Shown here: positions 44,101-52,408 of the stretch, one piece after another
How the letters are laid out: each line of letters starts with the position of its first letter
Position numbering within the stretch: the stretch's first letter is position 1
Origin: Desulfitobacterium metallireducens DSM 15288
GTDB lineage: Bacteria > Bacillota > Desulfitobacteriia > Desulfitobacteriales > Desulfitobacteriaceae
Length of the DNA: 64,000 nucleotides
Assembly: GCF_000231405.2 (NCBI RefSeq)
Contig: NZ_CP007032.1
Span: 558,001 to 622,000 of the forward strand
Direction: 5' to 3'
The notes under the pieces: generated by a model
The model's database searches: none
What the model saw: the letters and a program-made list of their open reading frames with translations, nothing else
What the model was told of the DNA's origin: nothing
Translations under genes and position numbers: made by a program

Positions 44101-47100
44101 GCGGTATGCCTGCTGCGGGGTTACCGGCCGTTGGGAAACCATTCACTGTGACCGTTCCTGGTACGAAGTTAATGCCGTTTGGTGTAACATCAGTGAACAC
44201 GACATTGGTTGCAGGGACGGTACCGGGGTTTGTGATGGTTGTGATATAGGTTAAAACGTCCCCGATCTCTGCAACTGCTCTATTCACCGTTTTTACAACA
44301 TTCACTCCAGCGGTCTCTACCTGAGTGGTCACTGGGTTGCTGGGGAATTCTTTGGTGATAGGGCTCTGAGGGTTAACAGGGTACTGGGCAGTTAGAGTTC
44401 CTATATTAACGGCAGGGTTAGGAACCGGTGTGCTTGTCACTTGAGCCTGGAAAGTTACCGTTACTGTTCCGCCAACCGGGATCGTGCCTACGGGTACCCC
44501 GACAGCAGGGTTTGCACCGCTTGGAACACCATTAATGGTAACCGTGCCTGGTACGAAGGTTGTTCCATTCGGTACGATGTCGGTAAGCACCGCGTTGTTA
44601 GCCGGAACCGTACCCACGTTGGTCATGGTCAGCGTATAGGTCAATATATCTCCCACTTCGGCAAAGGCATTATCTACGCTCTTAACCACATCGACCTGTG
44701 CGATTTCCGCCCTTGTAGTAACAGGATTGCTTTCGAAGGACAGGTCAATCGGGTTCTGCGGGTTTACAGGATAATCTGCAGCAAACGTGGCAGTGTTTAC
44801 AGCCGGGTTAGGTGTCGGGATCGTGTCTAGAGTGACCTGGAAGGTTACGGTGACAGACCCGCCTGGTGGAATATTGGGAAGCGGGATACCTGCATTTGGG
44901 TTAGCTCCGCTTGGTGCGCCATCAATGGTAACCGTTCCCGGAATGAAGGTGGTTCCGTTTGGCACGACATCCGTAAGCACACCATTGTTTGCAGGGACTG
45001 TACCTGTATTGGTTACGACAACGGTATAGGTTAGGGTTTCCCCAACCTCGGCAAAGGCTTTATCCACACTTTTTATAACTGTTGTTCCGGTCTGCTCAAT
45101 CGTTACATTAACCGGATTGCTTTCAAAGTTGAGCGTTCTCGGAGGTTCCGTAGGCTCTATGACGAAGGAACCACTCGCGGTTGCGGTATTGGTCGTCGGG
45201 TTAGGTGACGGTACGGAAGTTGCAGTAACCTGGAAGGTCACGGTAATGGATGCGCCCGGAGCCATGTTTCCAAGCGGAATACCTACACTTGGGTTGCCCG
45301 GGTTCGGATTACCGTTGACTGTAACGCTTCCCGGTACAAAAGCTGTTCCAGGAGGAGGATTATCGGTGAAAATTACGTTGTTCGCCGTTACATCTCCGCT
45401 GTTCGTTACGACTGCAGTATAGGTGATGACGTCCCCAATATTGGCGAAAGCGATATCCGAACTCTTGACGATTGTGATTTCTGGATTGACAACCTGAGTT
45501 ACGACAGGGTTACTTGTGCCGCTTCCTGGAATGTTTGGCTGATCCGCAGGGTTAACACGCCAGAGAAAGGTCGCATTGGCCGTGTTGGTTAGCGTAGGAG
45601 GAACCGGGATCGAAGTGACTTGAACTTGGAAGCTTACCGTTGTTACATTGGGGGAATCCGGAGTGGATACGGATAAATCTCCAAGAGGTATGCCAGCAAT
45701 CGGGCTAGCTCCGGGCTGGTTCACTCCATTGACAAAAACGGTGCCTGGGATAAAGTTTGTTCCTGCAGGCGGGTTATCAAAGAAGGTGGTATTGAAATCT
45801 ACAGTATTACCGGTATTGGTTACATCGACCGTGTAGGTTATGATATCCCCTACAGCGACAACACTCTTATCCGTGGATTTTACCAGTGTAATCTGACCAA
45901 TTCTTATCACTGTTGTTACAATATTACTTTGGGCAGTGCCACTAAAGGTCGTACCATCCACGGTATACTGGAAGTTAACAAATGCCTGATTGACCACATC
46001 CTGCGGAGTTGCCATCGTATTCACCGTGACCTGGAAGGTGACTACAACCGTACTTCCAGGAGCTGGTGCAGGCGGAATATTAGGCAGTGGGATTCCGACA
46101 CTCGGATCCCCGGGAACCGGGACTGGAAGTCCAGGAGGAACTACGACGGTCACACTGTTCGGTACGAAGGTTGTTCCGGCAGGGATGGGGTCTACGAAAA
46201 CGACATTCGTGGCCGTAATGTTACCGTTATTGGTTATAGTGACTGTATAGGTCAGGGTATCTCCATAGGTTGCAAAGTTTTTGTCCACTTCTTTTACTAC
46301 ATTAAGGATTGGTCTTTCCTGAGTTACTACTGTGGCTTTTACGCATTGGTTATTAAGGTTAAAGTTTTCGTTTTGCTCATCTCCGAAGGAGGTCGAAAAC
46401 GTTGCCAGCTGAACAGTGCCCACTCCTGTCGGTGTATAGTTGGCAGTAAAGGTTAATACCGTTCCCGGAGGCACGTTGCCCAAGGCTGCAGGACTCCAGG
46501 TCAGGGTTTGGCCAACGATACTCGTAGGCGGAATCGTTGCATCATTGTTGTAGGTCATCCCCGGTGCAAGGGTTACTGAGAAACCTGTACTGAGTGCCGG
46601 ACTTGCCCCTTGGTTTACAACTTTAAAGGTGATGGTATTGGGTTGGCCTACAAACAGTTCATTATTGGGGTTAGGTGTTGTAAATTCAAGATACATTAAA
46701 GGTTTTCCAACGGCGAAGAACACATCATCAAGCACAAACCGGGTATACATATTTTCCATGCTACCGGTATAAGGGAGACTATTTGTATACTGATGACCTC
46801 CCTCATAGACAATCTTGCCTGCACCGGCTCCGTTTTTATAGGGTCCTGCCATGATAAAGTCGTACTGTTTTCCTGTCTTTGTCTCAATGAAGTGGGCAAT
46901 AATTTGTGTCTGTGAATTATACACCAGCCCCGGAGTATTGTGATAAACGGTCTGGAAGCTTCCGCCGGGAAGTCCCTGTGGAGCAGTGGTGTTTACAGCC
47001 TGAACCGTTGGGAAGTCAGGTATATCAACCGTAAAGGTGCCAGTATCCCCCTTATTTGTGTCTGTTTCCGGAATACCAGACTGGGTTAAGAAGGGACCTG

Positions 47101-47788
47101 CTTCATTTTCGATGGATGGTATCGATGCACACATGGCATGGAGGAAACCACCCTGGCGCAGCCAGTCATTTAATTCTAATTTGAGTCCCGGGTCATCCCA
47201 TACTCCTGTACCGGTATGAGGGGAGATTAGTATATCATAGGCATTTCTTCTACAGGCAGTCAGGTCAAAGCCAAAGAGTGCTCCGGCGGCAATTTCTGTT
47301 TCGGAAAGAACACCGGGCGAAGCAGCACTCCAGAGGTTACCATTGGAATCCGGTATGCCGGCTGCATTCAAATAGGTCGTTACTATGCCGCTGTTAGCTG
47401 CTTCTACCGCAATTCTTGGAGCCCTTTGCATCGTAGCTGCAATATCTGCGCTGAAGGGGGCAGTGGCAACGTGTACCTTCACATTGGGGTTTGCTACCTG
47501 CCAGGCAGTGATGAAGGGCGCTGCCGCAGCGGCAAAGGCTGAATCGATAATGAAGGGGCCGCCTGAATAGTTATGGCTCGTTATAATCGTTCCCGATTGA
47601 AAGTCTGTTGCTGAGGTTGTAAAGTCGGTGCCGTTAAAGGGCTTTCCGGACTGAATAGCCCATTTGACGGGAATTTCGTTGGAAAGTAATCTGTATACTA
47701 GCCCGTAGGCCCTATACATGCCTAAATTCTGGTAGGCTGTGTCCATGGGAATAATCAGCGTACCAACGCCAAAATTTTCTATAGCCAT
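41135..47788 (-). CDS. 2217-residue protein: unknown head, twelve DUF11 repeats, SPOCS tail
   Basis: The ATG follows AAAGGAGCG. Residues about 1-350 form an alpha-beta region of unknown family (GVGTLIIPMDTAYQNLGMYRAYG, YDILISPHTGTGVWDDPGL), perhaps related to class I glutamine amidotransferase-like folds. A CARDB-like beta domain (about 365-490) precedes twelve DUF11-type repeats (about 490-2075, near 130 residues each), each opening like KSVDKAFAEVGETLTYTVVVTNTGTV and running to G-TFVPGTVTINGVP. The last 135 residues are a SPOCS domain (LTIPPQKPDIETLLSV, SVHAAHFEVPFSTFLVLPPD). No signal peptide and no sortase motif. I infer a long fibrous spore-surface protein attached through the SPOCS end. 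Confidence 0.85.
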   Translation of the reverse strand: MAIENFGVGTLIIPMDTAYQNLGMYRAYGLVYRLLSNEIPVKWAIQSGKPFNGTDFTTSATDFQSGTIITSHNYSGGPFIIDSAFAAAAAPFITAWQVANPNVKVHVATAPFSADIAATMQRAPRIAVEAANSGIVTTYLNAAGIPDSNGNLWSAASPGVLSETEIAAGALFGFDLTACRRNAYDILISPHTGTGVWDDPGLKLELNDWLRQGGFLHAMCASIPSIENEAGPFLTQSGIPETDTNKGDTGTFTVDIPDFPTVQAVNTTAPQGLPGGSFQTVYHNTPGLVYNSQTQIIAHFIETKTGKQYDFIMAGPYKNGAGAGKIVYEGGHQYTNSLPYTGSMENMYTRFVLDDVFFAVGKPLMYLEFTTPNPNNELFVGQPNTITFKVVNQGASPALSTGFSVTLAPGMTYNNDATIPPTSIVGQTLTWSPAALGNVPPGTVLTFTANYTPTGVGTVQLATFSTSFGDEQNENFNLNNQCVKATVVTQERPILNVVKEVDKNFATYGDTLTYTVTITNNGNITATNVVFVDPIPAGTTFVPNSVTVVVPPGLPVPVPGDPSVGIPLPNIPPAPAPGSTVVVTFQVTVNTMATPQDVVNQAFVNFQYTVDGTTFSGTAQSNIVTTVIRIGQITLVKSTDKSVVAVGDIITYTVDVTNTGNTVDFNTTFFDNPPAGTNFIPGTVFVNGVNQPGASPIAGIPLGDLSVSTPDSPNVTTVSFQVQVTSIPVPPTLTNTANATFLWRVNPADQPNIPGSGTSNPVVTQVVNPEITIVKSSDIAFANIGDVITYTAVVTNSGDVTANNVIFTDNPPPGTAFVPGSVTVNGNPNPGNPSVGIPLGNMAPGASITVTFQVTATSVPSPNPTTNTATASGSFVIEPTEPPRTLNFESNPVNVTIEQTGTTVIKSVDKAFAEVGETLTYTVVVTNTGTVPANNGVLTDVVPNGTTFIPGTVTIDGAPSGANPNAGIPLPNIPPGGSVTVTFQVTLDTIPTPNPAVNTATFAADYPVNPQNPIDLSFESNPVTTRAEIAQVDVVKSVDNAFAEVGDILTYTLTMTNVGTVPANNAVLTDIVPNGTTFVPGTVTINGVPSGANPAVGVPVGTIPVGGTVTVTFQAQVTSTPVPNPAVNIGTLTAQYPVNPQSPITKEFPSNPVTTQVETAGVNVVKTVNRAVAEIGDVLTYITTITNPGTVPATNVVFTDVTPNGINFVPGTVTVNGFPTAGNPAAGIPLADIPVGGSTTVTFQATVDAIPVPNPAENVSVIQALYPVNPQSPTPKTTESNPAPTQVVIAALNIQKSANPQFVEVGDTVTFTSVISNTGTVPATNVVFNDIVPNGFAFVPGSVTINGAPSGGNPAVGVPVPDIPVGGSVTVTFDATVTFIPVPNPATNLSTVDARFQIEPGQPPVLRNFVSNPVDIKVETAAVDVAKSVDKPFVEVGDIVTYTVIMTNTGTVPANNALLTDVVPNGTTFVPGSVTINGVPSGSNPAVGIPVGTIPVGGFTTVTFQVQVTSLPVPNPTNNMATLVAAFPVNPGLPPVIKNFESNNVQFQVEVAEVTAVKTANKQFIEVGDTVTYTVVVTNTGTVTAQNVNFIDTIPPETTFVPGSVLVDGVPQPGANPLTGVSLGNILPGGSKTVSFVVTVDSLPPNQIITNTGLVQFDVRIDPNGPLLPRETPTNPVETTVEVADINVVKTADKEFVEVGDTVTYTVVVTNTGTVTVDNVIFTDTPPVGTTFIPNSLRVNGVVQPGANPSAGVNIGSIPPGGSKTVSFRVTVDVLPPGGQITNTANVQFEFRINPAGPTQTRTKPSNPVTTNVELVQLQVIKDVDKTVAVVGDTLTYTVSIANTGTVTAMNVVFTDEIPNGTSFVANSVLVNGVAQPGANPEAGIPIGDIPPGGFATVVFSVVVEERPEPPEVVNVAVIDFDVQIIPGGPISHRTQESEPVVTRIERVELTAVKTADKSAVQVGDTLCYTVAVTNTGTVPVENVIFKDQIPAGTTLVANSVTVNGVPKPGANPAVGFSIGTIQPEQTLTVKFCVKIDSMPCPPELINSAVIPFNYRLEPTSPVVTGSITSNEVLTDVGLRPFKQLSVDENLTIPPQKPDIETLLSVMVDVEITSTTITKTPVVTSYEGQQLTGWKLIVEGKLIQKITYIADNERQSVHAAHFEVPFSTFLVLPPDFNTCQHIRVIGIIEDVFSQVVDPRTIFKNVTLRIEGILNCDC

Positions 47789-47819
47789 TATGACGCTCCT
47801 TTCTATCTAGTTTATTTAA

Positions 47820-48308
47820 TTAACAAAAAGTCACATCAATTAACAGGGTAATATTTTTGAAAACAGTTCTCTCATCCCTCTGCATTGCGAAGATATCTTC
47901 GATATAGGGGGTAACAACCAGTTTCTTTTGCTTTAACAAGTTCTCAACAGGTGTTCCATTTACTTCTTTAGGAACAATGACAAAAACACTCTTTAAAGTT
48001 TTCTCGAAATGGGCTGCATGCGTGCTTTGGCTGGGTTTGTCGGCGACATAGGTTATGATTTCTTTAAGGTTAAGCTCGATAATGAGTTTTTTGCCGCTTA
48101 ATAGCTGCCCTTCGTAGGACTTAATGCAAGGTGTGTCAATCAGGTGAAAGGCAACAATTTCTGGTTTAACTGTCACGGATACCAATTGCTCCATGTCGGG
48201 CTTTTGTTCAGGAATCGTTAATATTTCTGGAATTGAAAATTGGGTGAAATACTGTGGGTTTTCGGGTAATTGTTGAGCTGTGCCGTTCGTTATTACGGTA
48301 CTAGGCAT
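47820..48308 (-). CDS. SPOCS protein upstream of the DUF11 giant
   Basis: 162 residues. The domain LTIPEQKPDMEQLVSVTVKPEIVAFHLIDTP, KLIIELNLKEIITYVADKPSQSTHAAHFEKTLKSVFVIVP and FKNITLLIDVTFC closely parallels the SPOCS tail of the giant protein and the next SPOCS gene. AAGGAGGTGCCC precedes the ATG. It is 31 bases upstream of the giant gene, so the three genes form one operon. Confidence 0.82.
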   Translation of the reverse strand: MPSTVITNGTAQQLPENPQYFTQFSIPEILTIPEQKPDMEQLVSVTVKPEIVAFHLIDTPCIKSYEGQLLSGKKLIIELNLKEIITYVADKPSQSTHAAHFEKTLKSVFVIVPKEVNGTPVENLLKQKKLVVTPYIEDIFAMQRDERTVFKNITLLIDVTFC

Positions 48309-48325
48309 TCTAGGGCACCTCCTTT

Positions 48326-48808
48326 TTAGCTAATTTGGGCGACAAGTAAGAGGGTGATGTTTTTGAAGATTTTCCGTGTGCCGATCTGTTCGGCATAAAT
48401 GTCTTCAATATAGCCCTCTACCGTAAGGCACTGAGTCTCATCAAAATCGGGAGGCAAAACAATAAAGGTACTAAAAGGAACGTTGAAATGAGCGCCATGG
48501 ATACTTTGACATCGTTCGTCGGCAACATACAGGACCACTTGTCGGAGTTCGCCTTCGACAATTAATTTCCAACCGGTTAGGGTTTGATTTTCCAAGGACT
48601 TGCCAATCGGTGTTTTTATCACTTTAGTGCTGAGAATCACCAGTTCTGACTTGACTTTAAGGATTAACTCGATATCTGGTTTAGTAGGTGGGATATCGAC
48701 TATTTCCTCAACATTAAGCTCCTTGAGGGCTGCTAGTGGATCGGAGAATTTTGGTAGTTGCTGAGCCGTCCCCTCATACTCTATTAAGCCTTTTAAGGTG
48801 CTTACCAT
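48326..48808 (-). CDS. SPOCS protein, first gene of the DUF11 operon
   Basis: About 160 residues from ATG 48808, seven bases behind GGGGAGGT; a longer frame starts at 48856 without support. Core: VDIPPTKPDIELILKVKSELVILSTKVIKTPIG, then KLIVEGELRQVVLYVADERCQSIHGAHFNVPFSTFIVLPPDF and FKNITLLLVAQIS. The string PFSTF(L/I)VLPPDF is shared with the giant protein's tail, so the giant probably gained its tail by fusion with a relative of this gene. Confidence 0.82.
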   Translation of the reverse strand: MVSTLKGLIEYEGTAQQLPKFSDPLAALKELNVEEIVDIPPTKPDIELILKVKSELVILSTKVIKTPIGKSLENQTLTGWKLIVEGELRQVVLYVADERCQSIHGAHFNVPFSTFIVLPPDFDETQCLTVEGYIEDIYAEQIGTRKIFKNITLLLVAQIS

Positions 48809-48931
48809 AATAGAGACCTCCCCTCTATATGCTTTATGCTTTGAAAGAATAAACACTTGTACATTTCATCGTATGCTAGAATTCGATTGATGCCACCAAA
48901 ATATGGCAACAAAATATTGGCTAAAAAAAGC

Positions 48932-48969
48932 AGCCCCATTCTCAGACAAGATATGTCGAGAACGGGGCT
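48932..48969 (-). terminator. Terminator upstream of the DUF11 operon
   Basis: AGCCCCATTCTC and GAGAACGGGGCT pair around a 14-base loop. On the minus strand the stem is followed by TTTTTTT. It precedes the SPOCS gene at 48808 and is followed on the other strand by the pncC-like gene. Confidence 0.75.
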
Positions 48970-49061
48970 TGGGGTGTGATGATGGGTTGACCGATTAGAG
49001 AGTAGGGAGTTAAATTGAAACAGGAGAATGTTCACTGAGGACTAAATTAGGAGGCAAAATC

Positions 49062-49568
49062 GTGGAGAGTGCAGAAAGACTTGTAGAGTTACTTAAAAAG
49101 TTATCTTTAACCATAACGACCGTAGAGAGTTGCACCGGAGGATCTATCATTTCCGCAATTACAGATGCTGAAGGGGCATCGGATATCACTCCGGGGGGAT
49201 ATGTTACCTACTCGAATCATCAAAAGCGGGCTATCGGTGTTCCTGAAGAGATTATTGAAGAATACGGCGTTTATAGCAGCGAGTGTGCAGAAGCGATGGC
49301 CAAAGCAGGTGTGAAGAATACAGGGGCAGATTTAAGCATTGGCGTGACGGGTACTTTTTCCAATGTTGATCCCCATAATAACGACAGCGTCCCCGGGGTT
49401 GTCTTTTTTTCAGTCGTATTTCATGCTGAGCAAGCATTAGCGGGTAAAATAAATGTGCCTATTATGGAGAGGCCTCAGCAAAAACAATATGTTGCTGAAA
49501 TCGTACTAAAAAGAGTGCTGGATGTTGTTGAATCCATATATAAGGCTCTTTTAAATCCGCTTAAATAG
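49062..49568 (+). CDS. pncC: CinA C-terminal/PncC-type nicotinamide-nucleotide amidase
   Basis: 168 residues, the length of stand-alone CinA C-terminal proteins. Motifs: TITTVESCTGGSIISAITD with the catalytic Ser-Cys region near residue 24, GGYVTYSNHQKRAIGVPEE near 47, AGVKNTGADLSIGVTGTF near 86. The enzyme deamidates NMN to nicotinic acid mononucleotide in pyridine nucleotide recycling. GTG start behind TTAGGAGG. Convergent with thiE across a terminator. The N-terminal MoaB-like domain of full CinA is absent. Confidence 0.88.
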   Translation: MESAERLVELLKKLSLTITTVESCTGGSIISAITDAEGASDITPGGYVTYSNHQKRAIGVPEEIIEEYGVYSSECAEAMAKAGVKNTGADLSIGVTGTFSNVDPHNNDSVPGVVFFSVVFHAEQALAGKINVPIMERPQQKQYVAEIVLKRVLDVVESIYKALLNPLK

Positions 49569-49572
49569 AGCA

Positions 49573-49594
49573 AAGCCTCCGCATCCGGAGGCTT
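49573..49594. terminator. Bidirectional terminator between pncC and thiE
   Basis: AAGCCTCCG and CGGAGGCTT pair around a short loop between convergent genes. Confidence 0.8.
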
Positions 49595-49601
49595 GCACGT
49601 T

Positions 49602-50228
49602 TTAGCAGATGACTTTTAAGAGTTGTTGAGCTGCGCTTTTGATATCGTCCTGAGCTAAAATAGCGGAGACTACAGAAATTCCGTCAATTCCTGAGGACAT
49701 GGTTTCGCGGGCATTCCATTCGTGGATACCGCCAATAGCCACAACAGGGATATGGACGGATTTTTTGATTTGTTTTAATTCGTCAAAGGTGACGATTTTA
49801 GCTTCTGGTTTAGTGGGGGTTGCCACCATCGCACCCACACCAAGATAATCAGCCCCTTGTTTCTCTGCAAGAAGCGATTCTTCTAGGGTACCAGCAGAGA
49901 CCCCGATGATTTTGTCAGGACCGAATAATTTCCGAGCTAGGGGCATCGGAAGGTCATCCTGGCCGATATGAAGCCCATCAGCATCAATCGCTAAAGCGAT
50001 ATCCAGACGATCATTGATGATCAGGGGAATTCCATGACGGGTTGTGATTCCTTTGACGGCTAGGGCAAGTTCTAGGAATTCCCGAGTGGAAACGGATTTT
50101 TCCCGGAGTTGGACGAGCGTTACTCCGCCAAGAATCGCGTGTTCAATGGATTGGCATAAGTCACGACCTTTTAGAGTTTCACGGTCGGTGACAAGATATA
50201 AACGATAATCGACATCTGATTTATTCAC
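49602..50228 (-). CDS. thiE: Thiamine-phosphate synthase
   Basis: 208 residues, usual length. It couples HMP pyrophosphate and thiazole phosphate to thiamine monophosphate. Motifs: LYLVTDRETLKGRDL, VTLVQLREKSVSTREFL (Gln-Arg-Lys of the pyrophosphate site), INDRLDIALAIDADGLHIGQDDLP, GVSAGTLEESLLAEKQGADYLGVGAM and VVAIGGIHEWNA. The GTG start overlaps the end of thiM by eight bases, so the two are coupled. Last gene of the riboswitch-controlled thiD-thiM-thiE operon. Confidence 0.96.
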   Translation of the reverse strand: MNKSDVDYRLYLVTDRETLKGRDLCQSIEHAILGGVTLVQLREKSVSTREFLELALAVKGITTRHGIPLIINDRLDIALAIDADGLHIGQDDLPMPLARKLFGPDKIIGVSAGTLEESLLAEKQGADYLGVGAMVATPTKPEAKIVTFDELKQIKKSVHIPVVAIGGIHEWNARETMSSGIDGISVVSAILAQDDIKSAAQQLLKVIC

Positions 50229-51033
50229 AGGTCACTTTACACCCTTTCGCTAAACTTTCAGGGGTCAGATTATAGATTTTATCTAAGAGATGGATTTTAA
50301 ACGTACCAATTCCCTCATCTGGGGTAAGCGATTGCTGAGCAAGCTCACCGGCAAGCCCCATGGAGGCGATTCCGGCAACAGTTGCGGTTAGATAATCTTG
50401 ATTTGCACCACAGTAAGAACCGATGAGGGAAGTAGACATACAGCCCGTCCCGGAAACATCGGACAACATGCGGTGGCCGTTGTCGATTCGGCAAACTTGC
50501 TTACCATTGGATACGATATCTGTTTTACCGGTGATCGCAATAATGCAATTCCATTCAGTAGCCAGTTTCTTCGTAATGATTTCAGCATTTTCTTCACTTG
50601 CGACAGAATCAACGCCTTTTGTTTTAACATCAAGACCGGCTAGCACTTTGATTTCTGACATATTACCGCGAATGACGGTGGGTTGTACTTCTTCAATGAT
50701 TCGTTGCGCTGTCTTTGTGCGCAGAGTCGTAGCTCCAACGCCTACAGGATCAAGAATAATGGGGATGCCCAGCGATTTCGCCTTTTTCCCAGCAGCGAGC
50801 ATACTTTCGATCGTTCGGGAATTCAAAGTACCTATATTGAGAACCAAGGCAGAAGCAATGCTCACCATTTCCTCTACTTCAGATAGCTCATCCGCCATAA
50901 CCGGAGAGGCACCAATCGCGATGGTAATGTTAGCGCAGTCATTGACGGTAACATAATTCGTGAGGTGATGGACAAGTGGGCTTTTCTCTTTTACGGCGGA
51001 TAAAGCAGCCGTTAATTTCTCTTGTATGTTCAT
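50221..51033 (-). CDS. thiM: Hydroxyethylthiazole kinase
   Basis: 270 residues. It phosphorylates the thiazole alcohol for salvage. Motifs: PLVHHLTNYVTVNDCANITIAIGASPVMADE, ILDPVGVGATTLRT, IRGNMSEIKVLAG, and the catalytic DVSGTGCMSTSLIG. TTGGAGGTTTATTC precedes the ATG. With thiD and thiE it forms a salvage-only set: no thiazole or HMP synthesis genes are visible here. This alcohol-dependent step matters for the neighbouring luxE-luxC-SDR operon. Confidence 0.96.
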   Translation of the reverse strand: MNIQEKLTAALSAVKEKSPLVHHLTNYVTVNDCANITIAIGASPVMADELSEVEEMVSIASALVLNIGTLNSRTIESMLAAGKKAKSLGIPIILDPVGVGATTLRTKTAQRIIEEVQPTVIRGNMSEIKVLAGLDVKTKGVDSVASEENAEIITKKLATEWNCIIAITGKTDIVSNGKQVCRIDNGHRMLSDVSGTGCMSTSLIGSYCGANQDYLTATVAGIASMGLAGELAQQSLTPDEGIGTFKIHLLDKIYNLTPESLAKGCKVTCE

Positions 51034-51054
51034 GAATAAACCTCCAAGCTAATT

Positions 51055-51861
51055 CTAATCGTTCAAAAGTCCAGCCTTCTGATACAGGCTATAAAAATGA
51101 TGCGTTGGTCCGACGCCTTTGCCGATGGCTAACGAATGCTCAATCGCGATCGTAATATACTCCTTCGCTTGGGCAATCGCTTGCTCGATACTCATTCCGC
51201 GAGCAAGATTTGAGGCGATTGCGGAAGACAAGGTGCACCCTGTTCCATGCGTATTTTTGGTGTTAATTCGGGCAGATGAGAAAGGAATGAATTCTTTTCC
51301 AGTGAAAAGGATATCCGTGGAGTCGTTTTCAAGGTGACCGCCTTTAAGCAAGACGTTTTTAGCACCCATCTGGAAAATCGCTTTTGCAGCATCCTTCATT
51401 TCTTCAAGGGTATGAATGGAACGGTGGGACATTACTTCGGCCTCAGGAATATTCGGGGTAACAACTGTAGCGAGGGGTAATAATTCCTGAATTAAAGTTA
51501 GCTCAGCGTCGGGATTTAAAAGGTGGTAACCACTTTTGGAGACCATGACTGGATCGACGACGAGTTTTTCCGGAGCATACTCTCTTAACTTTTCCGCGAT
51601 GATCTTAATGGTGGGAATTTGAGAAACCATCCCAATTTTAACGGCATCGACAGAGATATCATCAAAGATAGCATCGATTTGTTTAGCGATAATATCAGGA
51701 TCAATATCCTGAACCGCAAACACGCCTTGGGTATTTTGAGCAGTGACAGCAGTGATCACACTCATTCCGAAAACACCATGAGCGGAGAAAGTCTTCAAAT
51801 CAGCCTGAATTCCGGCACCCCCACTACTATCAGAGCCCGCGATGGTTAAAACGTTTTTCAT
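51055..51861 (-). CDS. thiD: HMP/HMP-P kinase
   Basis: About 268 residues from ATG 51861, behind AAGGAGGATTTTG; an upstream frame extension runs into the leader terminator and is not used. Motifs: NVLTIAGSDSSGGAGIQADLKTFSAHGVFGMSVITAVTAQNT at the N-terminus, LVVDPVMVSKSGYHLL, VLLKGGHLE and the kinase signature NTHGTGCTLSSAIASNLA. It phosphorylates hydroxymethylpyrimidine twice. First gene of the operon, directly downstream of a TPP riboswitch. Confidence 0.96.
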   Translation of the reverse strand: MKNVLTIAGSDSSGGAGIQADLKTFSAHGVFGMSVITAVTAQNTQGVFAVQDIDPDIIAKQIDAIFDDISVDAVKIGMVSQIPTIKIIAEKLREYAPEKLVVDPVMVSKSGYHLLNPDAELTLIQELLPLATVVTPNIPEAEVMSHRSIHTLEEMKDAAKAIFQMGAKNVLLKGGHLENDSTDILFTGKEFIPFSSARINTKNTHGTGCTLSSAIASNLARGMSIEQAIAQAKEYITIAIEHSLAIGKGVGPTHHFYSLYQKAGLLND

Positions 51862-51908
51862 GACAAAATCCTCCTTAGGGATAAAAACGAATGATTTAAA
51901 CATATAAA

Positions 51909-51940
51909 AAGAGCACAACTCCAGGTAGGGCTGCGCTCTT
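51909..51940 (-). terminator. Riboswitch expression-platform terminator of thiD operon
   Basis: On the minus strand AAGAGCGCAGCCC pairs with the TTGTGCTCTT region, followed by TTTTAT. It lies between the TPP aptamer and the thiD start, giving ligand-dependent termination. Confidence 0.8.
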
Positions 51941-51949
51941 CTTGTTACA

Positions 51950-52055
51950 GAGTATTGCTCACCTACGCTGGGATTATCCAGATCAGGTTCAAAGGGTCTT
52001 AGACTTCATCAGGTCTAAATCTCAGCCGGCCTTTTCCAGCTCCCCTGCCTAACTA
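51950..52055 (-). promoter_or_regulatory. TPP riboswitch of the thiD-thiM-thiE operon
   Basis: On the minus strand the conserved aptamer parts appear in order: GGGGAGC, GGCTGAGA, GACCCTTTGAACCTGATC, TGGATAATCCCAGCGTAGG. These are the Thi-box signatures that bind the pyrimidine and pyrophosphate of TPP. High TPP should turn the operon off. Confidence 0.96.
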
Positions 52056-52237
52056 TGAGGTTAGATATTGGTTAAAAAATAGCACGTAATCCGTTAAAAG
52101 TCAAGGTAAGGACTGGAAGCTGGAAAGATCGATAACAGGGAAAAAGATAGGGACATTCGGATGAGAACTTGAACGTTTCCTATAATCGTGCTAATCTTTA
52201 CTTATTATGAAGTAGTTCTGTAAGAAGAATGTAACTA

Positions 52238-52332
52238 AATAGAGGGAGCTTAAGGAATTGAGCTGAGAGGGCAGTTGAGACCACTGCCGACCGTGATACC
52301 TGATCTGGATAATGCCAGCGGAGGGACAGTAA
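52238..52332 (+). promoter_or_regulatory. TPP riboswitch of the luxE-luxC-SDR-thiN operon
   Basis: Signatures in order: AGGGAGCTT, TTGAGCTGAGAGG, a variable stem GGCAGT/ACTGCC, GTGATACCTGATCTGGATAA and TGCCAGCGGAGGGACAG. It is a plus-strand aptamer divergent from the first, about 180 bases away, and a terminator follows. Confidence 0.95.
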
Positions 52333-52343
52333 TATTGGAGTAA

Positions 52344-52373
52344 AAAACCGCTCATTTTCTAATGAACGGTTTT
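52344..52373 (+). terminator. Expression-platform terminator of the second TPP riboswitch
   Basis: AAAACCG-TCATT pairs with AATGA-CGGTTTT, then T-rich sequence. It lies 36 bases before the LuxE-like ATG. Confidence 0.85.
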
Positions 52374-52408
52374 TATTATTAATTTTTAACAGAAGGAAGT
52401 AGAATTTG

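Noticed and set aside
41900-46320. Periodic repeats as a possible CRISPR or satellite array
   Set aside because: The period is about 390-400 bp, in frame, and encodes DUF11 domains; there is no short repeat-spacer structure.
41181-47570. Many plus-strand open frames opposite the DUF11 gene
   Set aside because: They are shadows of the repetitive minus-strand coding sequence, low-complexity in translation, and lack ribosome binding sites.
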